From: Ixodes scapularis
Lineage: Eukaryota; Arthropoda; Arachnida; Ixodida; Ixodidae
Assembly (NCBI RefSeq): GCF_016920785.2
Contig: NW_024609839.1
Span: 28,090,749 to 28,154,748, forward strand
Length of the DNA stretch: 64,000 nucleotides
Direction: 5' to 3'
A program made the position numbers and the translations under genes. The stretch's first letter is position 1, and each line of letters opens with the position of its first letter. The notes below the pieces were generated by a model, which was not told the origin of the DNA, did no database searches, and saw only the letters and a list, made by a program, of their open reading frames with translations. This document shows, one piece after another, positions 22,099 through 34,249 of the stretch.

Positions 22099-22235
22099 AA
22101 ATATAGAACATACAAACAAAATACACACTTTCTCGACTTGATTTTCGTGTAGAAAACTATCAAATCTACATTGTAACAAAAAATTGATAAAATAAAAAAT
22201 GGGTTTTTTGAGAAAATCAATTTCAAAATGTGTCA

Positions 22236-22453
22236 CAGTCGCCCCCCTGGAGGTTAGAGGCGCGATTCCCCTTTGACGGTTCGCCCGCCGGCCCTCTACA
22301 ACGACTGAGAACAATCCTTATTTTTGTTGGGGCCGGTCAGCCCACGCCGTTGGCGCGTGTGCTCAAGTTGACGAAGAACGGAGTGAGCTCAGGCGGACTC
22401 ATGGAGTTTGAACAATAAACAATATATTTGCTTAAAAACAACAACTTTATAAT
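22236..22453. other. Junction between the two R-E units
   Basis: It separates truncated E1 from R2. It does not match the other E arm. The GGGGCCGGTCAGCCCACGCC region is GC-rich and I do not recognise it. Confidence 0.4.
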
Positions 22454-24390
22454 ATTTTTATGTTAAATTACTTTTTTTCTCTTTTATTTTCGAATCGCCC
22501 TCATATGACGTCTCTTCAGATCTCTTTGAGGCGAATAAAATCAGCGAAATGAATGCTCTGCATTCATTTCATTTACGTGATTGTTACTGTAGTTCATTTT
22601 ACCCGGTCCTACTACATTGATTATAGTCATTTCAAAAGGATTATTTTTTATACAGCTCCCATGCCATTCAGAGATAATTACATCACCCAGTTTATCGCTT
22701 AAAAAATAACACATCTGTCTGAAGATATCACTTTCTTGTGGTTCACCACAATATTTGTAAGTTATAATAATTTTCCTGCGTTCTAAAATTTCCTCTTTAA
22801 ATCACTTGGCGTTCACAGTTCTCGTGTTAGGTCAGAAAAAACAAATAAAGCAAAAACCTGCGTTTCTACTAGGTTAAAACTACGCGCGAAGCCTTCAACA
22901 AGGCGCTATAGCGCAGCTACCGCGTAGGAAGGCTGTGTGAGCGCGGCGCACGTCAGCCTGCTGCCGTGACGTCACTTGGAGGGTGTTCTGGCCCTCTCCT
23001 GTAGGTGGTGTTCGTCTGAGACTCCGAGTGATGTGGAGAGGGGGGCGAGAGAAAAGAGCTTGCCTTTTTCCAAGGATGTTCGACTGACGTATAAAGCACA
23101 CTAAGGTGAGGCTCAAGAAAGGAATAGTTTTTTTCACCTCGGGCAGATGGTGCCACTAAAACTAAATATAGCACTACTTTGTCAATGACATGAGGTTTTT
23201 GAAGCATTTTCTCATGGTGAAACTACAGTATTGATCAAATATTTCATTAGCTGGAGCACCTAATAGCGCATTTTGCTAACTTATTACATGCGCGTCACGC
23301 CTTAGTTCCCGTGGCCGCCACGAAGCGGCTGCGAATCGCGAAATGTTCCCGTTCTTTTCTTTGCTGTTACGCGAGGGAATCGAAATATTTCAAAAGAATG
23401 AGGTGGTTTCTTCTTTCGTTTTGGTAAGATAAACAACGTAAAAATTTAAAACTGCTACTTCTTTCAGAAATAATATTGCTGCATCGCCCCTTTAAAAGGT
23501 TAACGACCTGCCCCTCTTAGCACCCAAGACTTTATCCACACAATTCAGAGACTAAGTTTCTGCTCTTATAAAAGCTATTGGTACGAGAGAATGGGTCTGA
23601 AAGGGGATAATTCCCAGGGAGTCCTCGCCCCGAAAAGAGGCAGGCTGTAGAGAAAGCCTAGATTTTGATAGAGGGAGCAACTTAAACCCCGCTCGAAAAA
23701 GCGTTGGCAAATGTAACGGAGAACGCCTCCTGCGCAAATGTCACAAGTTGGCATGCGTTACGTCGTCGTTCGGTGACGTATAAGAAAGCGGGTGGTGAGG
23801 CGGAGGCGGTTGCGAACGATCGACGGTCTTGTGCCCGTCCTCCTCGCAGCTCGTATTGCAAGCGCGGCCGATCTATGAGACCGGGTGATCCCCGATCGAG
23901 AAAGCTGGAGGAAACATTCCGTAATCTAGGCACACTCGCATAGAGCCCGGCACTCGGGCTCTATGCGAGCGTTGGCAAGCGTTCGTTCCACTCGGCGCGA
24001 AGGATGAGCGAGGCATTGGGTGTCCACCGAGCGGGCGCGGAAAATGCGAGTGTCGGGTGTCATAGCCGCCGGAATGAATACAAGAAACGCGCGCGCCGTC
24101 AACAACTTATCGGTCACCGGCACGGTTCACGCAACACAGAGCGGCTTTCCAATTGTTCAGCTCCACCGCTGCACGCCTGCCATTTAGCGGGAAATTTTCG
24201 GCGAATTTCCCGCTTTTGACGAGGAGGAGGAGAGGGTACGGAGAGGAAGCTATGCCCTTTTTCCTTCTCTGTATGCTCTCCTCCTCCCCTCCTTCTCCTC
24301 TCGTCTTCTCTTCCTCCTTACCTTCTTTTCCCCTCCTCCTTCTCTCTGGAGGTATTTCGATTTTGCGATATACTGTGCTAAACAATCTGA

Positions 24391-24425
<35 letters not shown>
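22454..24425. repeat. Repeat R, copy 2 (contains the empty site of the gypsy element)
   Basis: It is collinear with 3038-4705 plus 11026-11317. At 24107-24125 it reads ATCGGTCACCGGCACGG without interruption, which is the pre-insertion site for the Gmr1-like element. The perfect hairpin is at 23935-23969. Confidence 0.85.
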
Positions 24426-24428
<3 letters not shown>

Positions 24429-24743
24429 TAAAGTAAGGTAAATATAAAAACAATGGACCGGGAAAAGTTAATAAGTGAAAGATACGTACTGTTGGAGTTA
24501 CTAATTCGAAGTTTATTACGACGTTTCGAGCGGGGACCGCTCTCCATCAGGTAGCGAGTGTACAGCCCGCGAATGTTTAAATACCCCTAAGAAGAAATTA
24601 GAGGGAGTAAAGTGCAGTAGGAAATAGCAACAGCGTTGACAAAACAGATAGTTTACACAGAAATGAGAGGGCACCAAAACTTGACAATCATCAAAAAAAA
24701 AAAAAAAGATCGGTTTGCAAAAGAAAATTATTTACGCTCGCGC

Positions 24744-24776
<33 letters not shown>

Positions 24777-25092
24777 AGAAGAAGAAAGTTGGTGGAGATT
24801 CTTCTTCTATTTTTTCTTCCTTTTTTTTTTGCGCCCGAGCGTAAATAATCTCTTTTTGGAAACCGTCTTTTTTTTTGATGATTGTCAAGTTTTGGTGCCC
24901 TCTCCTTTCTGTGTAAACTATCTGTTTTGTCAACGCTGTTGCTATTTCCTACTGCACTTTACTCCCTCTAATTTCTTCTTAGGGGTATATAAACATTCGC
25001 GGGCTGTACACTCGCTACCTGATGGAGAGCGGTCCCCGCTCGAAACGTCGTAATAAACTTCGAATTAGTAACACCGACAGTACGCATCTTTC

Positions 25093-25134
<42 letters not shown>
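24426..25134. mobile_element. Large fold-back insert with Penelope-like terminal motif
   Basis: R1 and E1 are joined at this point by only a short TA run, so this block is extra. Arms 24462-24745 and 24830-25098 are inverted copies, separated by poly-A and purine-rich sequence. Each arm carries CTGATGGAGAGCGG, TCC, CCGCTCGAAACGTC (24520-24550 on the minus strand, 25019-25049 on the plus strand). This box-hairpin-GAAACGTC layout resembles hammerhead motifs described in Penelope-like elements, but with one extra base before the stem. It could be a Penelope terminal-repeat dimer in head-to-head form. Confidence 0.55.
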
Positions 25135-25135
<1 letters not shown>

Positions 25136-25136
<1 letters not shown>

Positions 25137-26373
25137 TGGTTTCATCTCAAATCGTGCAGGCAAAAAGGGTCGAATTTTTAATTTCGATGAAAAAAATATA
25201 TGTTATGGCGCCGTCTCTAAAAACGCAGTCGCCACAAACCGCAAGTTCGTCGGATTTTTTGTTCTCGACTTATGAATTTTTAAAGAGGCCGCGGCGAAAA
25301 GCAGTGTTTTTCACACCCGTCGTGGGTCAGATGTTTCGCTTGATCTCCCGCCGTGGATTTTCAGTCCACATTATATTATCTTTTTTCAAGCACTCTGTGG
25401 GCACATTTTAAAGGCTCAAATACCATAAAATAATTTTAGGCATTTTGCTTTTTTTCTGTAAAAATGCCAAAAACGCTCCCTCGGTCATTTGTTAACGAAC
25501 TTTGACAATTAATTACTGGCGATCTACTTGGGTTACATCAATATTTTTTTGAAGAGCCCAAAACACGCTCTTTACATGTATTCAAAAATGACTCTGGCTG
25601 TATGAATTATCCCTTGCGGTACGTTTACGTTAATGTTATGTAAAACCAAAAAGTACCATTTTGAAATTGATTTTCTTAAAAAAAACATTTTTTTATTTTA
25701 ATATTTTTTTGTTAAAATGTAGATGTGATAGTTTTCTACACGAAAATCATGTCGAGAAAGTGTGCGTTTTGTTTGTATGTTCTATATTTAAGCATCAATA
25801 TCGTACAGAAACGTGTTTTTACGGCTCGAAATGGACTTGCGAATTGCGCGTCTTCACAACCTTGGAAATATTTTTGAGTTTTCCAACCTTCCAACATAAC
25901 AATCAAATATAGTAGTTTCACCCTCTTATATTTATTGATTGTTTAAATTTTATTATAGGCGGCAAGCTACATCGGAGGAGTTTAAAAGAGAAAGCAACAC
26001 TTCTTAACAGACCAGCAGGTGTCGTAAATTTTTAACGTGTAGGAGTCGGCAGACGTCGCATTGATTCGGGGCCCTCATTGGCCAGCATTAACGTCGCGCC
26101 CTTTTGGAGCCAGCAGATGACCACGACCTTTCGCGCTCGTTGTATCAGATAGGACGGCCCCTGACAGTAAAGCGTGCAGCGCACCGTGTGTCACGAGGAG
26201 TGAAATGGTACGAATGTGTCGTTGACGCGACGAACAGTGACAGGCACCCAGGAGGAGTCAGTCAGAGTATTGCAAAAGGGAAAGCAAAGGAATCGTTGCC
26301 TGAAAGGTTGAGGACACCACGGCCTTACAACATCGACGGTCAACAACTGTTCTGCCATCCAAAACAACGCCGC
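25136..26373 (-). mobile_element. Element E, copy 2, first part (right end, inverted)
   Basis: It starts GGTGGTTTCATCTCAAAT after a TA run and carries the right-end arm type (GCATCAATATCG). Its interior runs to GCCGCGTGC at 26377, where a large insertion begins. It resumes at 53886. Reading order (right arm, interior, then left arm at 58310) shows the interior is inverted relative to E1. Confidence 0.8.
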
Positions 26374-26377
26374 GTGC

Positions 26378-26510
26378 ACACTTAAAATGTTTACACCCTT
26401 ATTCGTGTAAATGGCTCGTCCTCTGGCTAACGCCCTTATTCGTGTAAGGGTGTTTGCCGCCGGAGGTGGTGAAAATCGTGTTAACTGCTAACACCCTAAA
26501 AACAATATGG
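26378..26510. repeat. Left terminus and subterminal repeats of the 27.5 kb segment
   Basis: ACACCCTTATTCGTGTAA occurs at 26393, and GCCCTTATTCGTGTAAGGGTG follows at 26432, then GTGTTAACTGCTAACACCC. The right end (53740-53885) has comparable ACACCCTT and AAGGGTGT blocks. Confidence 0.65.
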
Positions 26511-28486
26511 CGGCCAGTATGCGACAGGCGATACGAGCCTGGCGAGCCGTACGCGGCTTCTCGCCGGAGCAAGAGCATACGGCTCGCACGCTCGTTCGGT
26601 GTCATCTGTAGGCGCAAAACACTTTCCAAACATCTCTATGTCCAAGCGCCAACACCGGAAATAGTACGAGTAAGGCCGAAACCGCTGGAGACTGAACAGC
26701 CGAGACTGTCGCCGAAGTCTCGCTCGGCCTGCTCAATGCCGGTCGCATTTTCATCGCATCAGAAGCGCTTATAAAGAAGGGATAGCTTTACAAAACACTG
26801 ACAGGCTGGCTTTATTGAACAAAACGCCCACTTGCCGTGGACGACAAGTTGACAACGAATCGCTCCGACACCCTCTGTCGACAGCGGCTAGGAGGTATCG
26901 CACTCGCGCTCCGTGTGGCTCTCGATTAACTATTGCCTGTGCTCACCTCTGTTACGTGCGTTATCCACTCATGAATGTTTGTGCGTGAACAGCGGCATTC
27001 AGCACCTAGAACACGCGCTGGGGAAGCCGCCTAACCTCCTTTTGTTGCAATCAGGCAGCATAACACGGCGACACAGCTACCAGCGGAACCGAACAACTGG
27101 GAGCGATCAACACGACGGATGGACTAATGGCCTAGAGTAATATACACAAGGTAAAGAGCGGACACTGCCATAGGCCCCAGCGGCCCAGATAGACCAGTGA
27201 CAGGTAGCGCTCCTAGCGGGCGGTATTAAGCATAATTTGATTCCGTTTCCGGTCAAGTTAGTTCCGGTTTCGGTTTGGGCGTTTCTGCTCCGGTTCTCCG
27301 GTACCTTCTCTCTCTCTTTCCTCCCCGCCTCGCTCGGCTCTCGGGAGCTCCTTGACTCTCGAAGCCGCTGTTTTTTTCGTTTTTTTTTTTTTGTTTTCTA
27401 ATACTGACGCACTTTTTCTTTATTTTTTACGATAGAGTCCGTGCAAAATGTGTCAAACAATATTTCAACTTACTTCACAAAGCAGAACTATATATATTTC
27501 TTGTTCTTTTTCCATTATAAAGCATTGAAGTTACACAATCGCCGCATTGACTCCTGGCTGGTGGAGCATTTTTGGGGTCAACCACAGTTAGTGGTTCGAA
27601 CACATTTTATTGGAGCATATTTATGTATACATGATTTACTTCAGAAGCTCTGTAAGTTTTATACGAAAGAGATCGATACTCACAAAAATAACTGAATATG
27701 AAGGACTTCGGCATTTCGTACACTTCGTAATAGATTCTTAGCGGAATCAAGTTAACAAAACCTTTCCACGGAGAACATGCTATATGATACATTCACTTTC
27801 ACGCCGACTCGGGTACGGGAAGTAAGTGCAAAAATAAATAAGACATCGCTATCATTACCAGTCATAAGAGTATAATAACAGTGCGAAGCATACGCCGGAT
27901 AGTACAAATTCCCGATTTCCGGCAAATATAAAGAAACACCGATTTGCATAGCCTCAAACTCACTGCGGGCGAGCCATTACCAAACAATGAGAACTCTATT
28001 TGAAATCTGACAAGATTCAACGTCCCTAAACAATCCCCGAAATCGTTCAGAAAAGAAATATGGCTTCAGAAAAAAGCGGCTAAAAAACTATGGACAGTGG
28101 ATACAAAAGTGGATACATTTTCTTTCAAATATTTTTAGCCTCTATACACTATTTTCTATTGAAATTTCGTAGAAAGTGGACAGATATTTTTGTTAGGGAG
28201 CCGTGATACACATTCGCTGGAAAAAGGGGAAACAAATATTTGCAGGGCAAGCTTCACCGCCCACTAAATAAGCACTTTTTGTTTTTGGTTTGGCAACCGC
28301 CTCTGTTAATACACTATTAACAGTTAAACCGGTTTCGTTCTTACTAGCCACTGAAGAGTGCAACCGAACTTTGTCCAAATTCCGGTTAAGATTTCAAACA
28401 TGTCAACACAAGCGTATTCTGCAAAACAATTTTAAAAACCCTTTAAAAACCCTTCCTCTGGGCAAAAGGCTAAAACCACCCAGACC
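26511..28486. other. No recognised gene; fragmented frames
   Basis: Frames here are short and match nothing I recognise. A 61-codon minus-strand frame (28378-28193) lies in line with the P-element-like remnant and might be its 3' continuation, but has no family signature. A palindrome with CGAGCCTGGCGAGCCGTACG lies near 26525-26590. Confidence 0.4.
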
Positions 28487-29955
28487 TCAAAGTCTGCTAT
28501 ACAAGGCGGAACACACTCCTCGAACATGCGTCACACTCTCTATTATGGGAAGAAAGTGATTTTCAAGTTGCTGAATGAAATGAAAGGCAGCCTGTGATGG
28601 TACTACTAAGTTCCCGAAGAATTTTTCAGGCACGTGGTATGCTTTAGGAACAAGACAGTACTGGTGAGGCCTGGTCAAGTCATTAGACTCATCCGATAGC
28701 AGCTGAGAACAGCCACAGCTGTAAGTTGTCTGTTCAAGCAAAAGCTTGATCAAATAGCCCCAAACGTAATAAAAAATTTGACGAGTCATCATTTATGATA
28801 GACCTGATGTCTGATGCCAGCTCAGAAATATCCTCTAGTGGCGGGAAGTTATCAATTGGAAGACGTTCTACAATGTCTGAAATTAAACTTTCGTGGTGCG
28901 AAGATATTTGCAACTCCTTTAGGAGGTCAGCCTTGTCATCCTCTGCGTTTTCATTGTCCGACAGTTTGAACAGTTTCGTTATCCAGAGGTGTTTATTCTT
29001 GAGGTGAACTGATGCACATTTTGGGTTTGTGTTGCAGCCCAGCATTTGTCGTATATAGCTCCAAAAACGTTCTCAAGTGTGTCTTGCTGCAGGCGTCGTG
29101 TAAGTAAGAACTAAAAGTCATGGCTTCTTGAAAGCTCATCCCAGACATGAGGACACTTTTTATAGTAACTTGCCACCCAATGATGGCTTATGGCTGCCTC
29201 CTACTTTGGAACTGCAATGCTGAAATCCATCCGAGTTACTGGTGGAGAAAAACAAGTATTTCATATTCTCCCTTCAGAATGGCATGACGCAGCTTCTGCC
29301 CTGTCTTCTTGAATTTTTTAGCTATTTAGAGAATCAAAACGTATGCACATCCTATTACAGAAATAGGCTGTAGCCATGGCTGCCTCAGGAAGTTCCTTGG
29401 CATAAACAAGGGATATGATTGCAAGAAAGAGTGAGACACTCAGTACGTGTGGGGCACAATTTTCTTCCATGTTACAGAAAGGTTCTTCAAAAAATGTCTC
29501 TCAGTAAGTTTTGGAGCCAATTGCAAGCTCATCTCATGGACAGAACAATAAAGTTCAACAATAGAAGACCACTCAATGACCTCATTTTCAATGCAAAGTT
29601 TGTGGGCTTGGAGATTGCTCTTGGTTGTTTTGGGAAGGTGCGGAATATCAAAGACAAAGTAAGCGTGCTTGTTGTCAACTTCAAAAAATGGCTTATCACC
29701 ACACACACCAAACTTACGTTTGAAGCCCCCAAACCACAGACCACGGCCTTTACTGTGAAGCCAACAGTCTTAAGCTCCCAAATGAGAGAAATGAGGAGAC
29801 TGCGTTAAACAGAAGACGTTGTTGGAGTGTGCACAACCGTGTATGCAAGGGGCCAAACGCATCTCCTGGAAATTTCAGACAGCATAACAACCAATGCTCT
29901 ATCTGCAGTGTTAGAGGTTCGTTAAACACCGTCATCTGTAAACCCATGGACAATG
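28487..29955 (-). pseudogene. P-element / THAP9-like transposase remnant
   Basis: Reading 5' to 3' on the minus strand: TSNTADRALVVMLSEISRR (near 29900), LKTVGFTVKAVVCGLGASN (near 29760), FFEVDNKHAYFVFDIPHLPK then LAPKLTERH (29706-29440), LTRRLQQDTLENVFGAI (near 29080), MLGCNTNPKCASVH (29045) and a C-terminal block with HQYCLVPKAYHVP and AAFHFIQQLENH (28792-28487). Order and motifs match P-element transposases (F-D-x-P-H-L, L-x-P-K-L-T, Q-D-x-L-E-N-x-F, N-x-N-P). The AVVCDGAS-type motif reads VVCGLGAS, so a probable catalytic Asp is lost. At least four frame changes occur. No THAP zinc finger was seen upstream. Confidence 0.75.
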
Positions 29956-32189
29956 TTGTGTGCAGGGTCGTAAGTCAAACTCTTTTTTTAAAACAATCTC
30001 ATCGAAAATCAACATGTACACACGTTCAAGTGCAGCCACACAGCCTGGCAGAAACAACAGCGCGAGAAGCTCGAACCGATCGGCTCCACGAATTCACGCC
30101 GAGCATGCGAGCACGCGGGCGGTCATGCGTCACCTTGATTGATGCAAAGTCGACCGAACATAATGCAGCAGAAAGCACAGATGGACGGCACGCACGGCAC
30201 AGACGAACGACGCAGGGTCGAGCAGAGGCCATGCAGAATGATGCAGAGGCGACGGCGTGCAGGCAGGCAGGCCATGGCAGGCGCCATTCATCACGTGGTT
30301 TTTGTGACGCATATGATTTGAACTATTTAGTCGTTTTAAGTACTTTAAACAATTTTAAAGCATTGCCATTTTAAAAATAAATACTTTTCATAGAAAGAGT
30401 TTTAATTAATTTTAACCAAAGGGCAGAAAAGCGCCACGTAGCGGAGGGTATGAAACGCGCTATCTGGGCCGCGAATCGGCTCCTGTGTCTTCTCTTTACG
30501 TTTACTATATTACTCTATGCTAATGGCATCCAGCCCTCTAATAGTTATAGATCACCAACCGCCACACTTTTCAAATTGGGCGGCGACAACCCCCATCTAG
30601 CGACGGAAAAAAAAGTGATAAACATTTGAAAAAAGAAAACAGCAGCTTCGTTTTGCTGCCCGCCGCGCGATTACATCTACTCACGACATGGACATACGCA
30701 CAACACTGCACATACACACGGAGATACAATCACCGATCAATTGCACAACACACAACAAATAGTACGTACATAAACCCTACTTATACAAACCAACAAGTGC
30801 CCCGAGCGGTATATATGCCCTCCTATTTCGCGCATCGGTTAGCCCAGTGACCACGCTAGTCTTAATCAAGATATGAAAAGATTACGCCAATTTTATTTTT
30901 CAATAATATTTTTTCTGAATTTGTCTTAGGTAGGTACACATATCCCTTAATAACTTCTTACAGCATAATGTATTATAATGATACGCGCCTAACTTCTAGT
31001 AACTCAACGTGAGTGACGAGAAAAAAAAATCGTGTGAATTCTGTCTGGCAACCACACTCGCGGCGTGGTTGCTATGGCGACGCTGTCGGTACGCGCGCCG
31101 GCAGCCGTCCAGCTGGTTCGGCCGTTCGGCTACGGCCGAGTGCGCGAGTCCACGGTGAACGCCGCGAACGCAATCGAGAAAACAAAGCGTCGACTACTGA
31201 CGCTGTACGTAATCGAGTTTCCGCCCGTTCGCTGCCGAATTCTTCGTAGTCTTCTTCCGCCCGTTCGAAAGGGAACAGCCTACCAGTCCGATTACCGCCG
31301 TGGCTTCAGTGGCTTCATCTTCGGAGGGAACTGTCAACTGAATTAGTTCCAAAACGCGGGTGCATCAGGCAGCGCAACGTGGCGCGGTCCACGCACAAAG
31401 TCGGTAAGTAAACAAAACACTGAATGCCGTTCCATTCTTTTCTTTTTTTTTTTAATTTACGGGCGCGCGCGGTGTTTCTGGATGGCTCAAGGCTTGGGAA
31501 ATCAACTGGAAAAATCGGCGCCTGATCGACCATGGGGTGAAAATTTCAAGGCGTATCGTACGCAAACGACAGCGTTTTCCGGCGGAAGACTCGGTCGTCC
31601 GTGGCGAACGCATTTTTAGTATTTTTAAGGATGTTCTAGCTGCAAAAGAAAGGAGCGCCTTAAAATTTCACGAGGTAAAATACACTGCTGAGGAAACGAC
31701 GCCCCTTTGCGTGCAGGTGCCGATTTTTCCGGCAGAGTTTAGCGCGCTGTGAAATGCAGTGTTCACTTAGGGAGAGTTTTGGCATAATATAATGTTGATC
31801 ATTGGAAGTAAAAAAAAATAAAAAATAAATGCTGGCATCATATGTTTACACACTCTTAGTCATTTTTTGAAATCTTAAGTACCCTTTTTGTGGCAGGTAT
31901 TGGACGCCAGCACATTTTACGTAGGAACGAAGAGTGGAATCCGGCCAACTCCTTTCCACATTAACATCAAATGAGTGCTGTGAAAGCAAAGAAGAAAGTG
32001 AGGGTGAAACAGTTCCTGCAGTAGTAAGTGCCAGAAACAAGAAAAGTGCCCCGAAGTGGAAAATATACCCCCTTGAAAAGGATCCAAAAGAAATAGAGGT
32101 TATCAGGTATACCGCCGAGCGTCACAGACCTGGACACTCCATTTCAGTTTTTTAAATGCCCTTGCCCTGATGAGCTGTTTACAGCGATA
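29956..32189. other. No confident gene
   Basis: GC-rich patches near 30020-30290 and 31050-31260 give short overlapping frames on both strands without recognisable domains. Frames 31537-31752 and 31934-32155 (plus) have coding-like composition (KKSAPKWKIYPLEKDPKEIE) but match no family I know. They could be exon pieces or old transposon sequence. Confidence 0.35.
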
Positions 32190-33385
32190 TTTGAGGGGAC
32201 CATCCTGTATGAACTCAATGCCACCATGAACACCATTTTCGGGTTCTGGTCACACCTCCACGCAGGATGTCCTGCTCCAGATCAAGGAGGATATCCTTGA
32301 CAGAATCTCCTGTATGACAACACGGGCGGTCCTGGCCCTGGATATAAAGGGCGCCTTTGACAACGTCAGTCACACGCTGGTGTTCGAGAACTTGGCCTCA
32401 ACTGGGTGCGGGCCCCGGATGTATGATTATGTGCGGGACTTCCTGAGCAACTGGATGGCCACCATCGGAATCGACTCCATCCGCACAAGCACCATCCCGA
32501 TACCGAGCAAGGGCAACCGGCAAGGCTCGGTCCTGTCACCCACCTTCTTACCTGGCGATGTGAAAGCCGCCTCCTCTACTGGAACGGATTCCCCGGATGA
32601 AGCATACACTCTATGCCACTCTACGTGGACGACCTGACGATTTGGGCTACGTCGGCATCGGACAGCGGGAGGCAAGACTTCCTCGAAGAAGTCATCGAGA
32701 CGGTGCAGAACTACCTCGAGGCCGGCAACCTCCAGCGCGCCCCCGATAAGTCTCAGCTGTTGCTCCTCCGCGCGGGCAAGCCAATTCCCGAAGAAGAAGA
32801 AGGCGGACATCCGCCTCACGTTAAAGGATGGTACCCCCGTGCCGGTGGTAAAGCGGGTTCGGATCCTGGGGCCTTCACCTCCAGCGGGACGGCGGAGCCA
32901 AGTACACGGTCGACCGGCTCGTCAAGACAACCACGCAAGTCATGCGCATGGTGAGAAGGATAGCGAGTCACAGACACGGGCTCGAGGAGTCGAACCTGAT
33001 CCGGCTGACCCAACCACTCGTCGTGAGCCACGTCGCCTGCGCAAATCCGTATCTCAACCTGCTGTCGAGAGGTAAGGGCAAGATGGACGTGGTTATTCGC
33101 AAGGGGTACTAGCTGGCACTGGGGGTGCCGCTGTACGCGTCGAACGCCAAGCTCCGGCGGCTAAGTGTAAACAACACCTTCCAGGAACTCATCGACATGC
33201 ACCTAGCCAGTCAGTGGGAGCACCTGGCCCTCACACTGAGTGGGCGGCATGCCCCGAGCTCGCTCGGCATCCCCATCTTCGCATCGCAATGCGAGGCTAT
33301 CCAGCTGCTGCTGGCCCTTTGGGACAAGATCCAGGTGGCACCAATCCCGTGGAAGCTGAACCCATCTTTGCATCCAGGTCGCTGA
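32190..33385 (+). pseudogene. Broken non-LTR retrotransposon RT fragment
   Basis: Starting with TQDVLLQIKEDILDRI, the frame at 32314 gives VLALDIKGAFDNVSH, the RT motif with the first catalytic Asp, then NRQGSVLSP. A frame change follows. At 32613 the plus frame reads MPLYVDDLTIWATSAS, an intact Y-x-D-D box. Frames continue with LYASNAKLRRLSVNNTFQEL and LSGRHAPSSLGIPI near 33125-33320. This order matches the RT and post-RT region of LINEs abundant in ticks. At least three frame breaks, no endonuclease and no tail, so it is an inactive fragment. Clade not assigned (I/R1-type possible). Confidence 0.75.
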
Positions 33386-33827
33386 ATGGCTCCCGGTCCC
33401 TTGATTCCGCTTAGTCCCGTCATGTAGCATAGGGCCCCTGGTAGCAATTGGTTGCTAGCCCAGCATTTAAGCATACTCCAGCCTTTTTGTATGTAAAGCA
33501 AAACAATTACTGCAACTGAATACTTCTTACCTGACAATAATCATAGTTTGCACTGCTCAATGCCCTTCTGTTTTATCTAAAATACCGCAAGTAAGTACTC
33601 CGAGTACCGGTCGGAGCTCTGCGATGCCAGGTGAAGTTTCTGCTTCTAAAAAATTGTCTGCCCAAACGCTTGCTTCGGTACCACGAGCTGCAACAGGAAG
33701 CCTGATGCAGAGGCTTTAAGAGCAAGCTCCATGCTTTGAATGTTGCTAAGCATGCGCGCTTGTGCAGTGCAACTGTCGTTCAGGACAACGTGCTCATTCT
33801 TGGCATTTCAGTTTCACTTGCACTTAA

Positions 33828-34249
33828 AGGGATGTTGAACCGAAATCTGGATTCCATAAAACACGGCGGCAAAAGCGTGTAACAAGATGCTACAAACACT
33901 AAAACATCACTCATACAGCGATATTTCGAATGGATGACCTTATTTAAAAAAAAAAAGGAGGCGCATTTGACAGATTTGTTTGTCTTGTTTCTCCGAGAAG
34001 GAGAGGGAACGACCTCGCGTCTTCTCCGCCTCGCCGCCTTGAGGGGGCGAAGCAGAGAGAGGAGAAAACGAGATATCTCGACGTCGCGCACCTCATCGGC
34101 CTCGTTCAATCTCAACCTCTTTCTCCAAAAATACGGCCGTCCATTCGAGATATCGCCTTGTGACTACGAGTAGTGTTTTAGGGATTGTAGCGTCCCGCCT
34201 ACGGCTTCTGCATCGTTTTCCGAAATCCAAATTTCGGTTCACCAGCCCT
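33828..34249. mobile_element. TTAA-flanked MITE with AGGGATGTTGAACC termini
   Basis: TTAA lies at 33824-33827 and 34250-34253. The ends AGGGATGTTGAACCGAAAT and AGGGCTGGTGAACCGAAAT (complement) are inverted repeats. TTAA duplication is the signature of piggyBac-type transposition. The unit is 422 bp and non-coding. Confidence 0.75.

Larger units (their letters stand above)
11318..22235 (+). mobile_element. Element E, copy 1: fold-back element with about 0.7-kb terminal inverted repeats (right end truncated)
   Basis: The left arm starts GGTGGTTTCATCTCAAAT after a TA run. The right arm (22099-22235) is the reverse complement of the inner left arm and stops short of the terminus. Interior and arms are confirmed by the inverted copy at 25136-58310. 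Without its insertions (fold-back at 12.0-13.4 kb, hAT at 15177-21006, solo LTR at 21419-22098), E is about 3-4 kb. No transposase was recognised in it. It sits in a TA-rich site, but a target duplication was not resolved. Confidence 0.75.

Noticed and set aside
21405..22102. Frames of 62-131 codons between 21406 and 21902
   Set aside because: They lie within the solo LTR and are not conserved in E2, which lacks this insertion.
24636..25053. Lys- and Phe-rich frames
   Set aside because: They arise from poly-A and poly-T at the centre of the fold-back insert.
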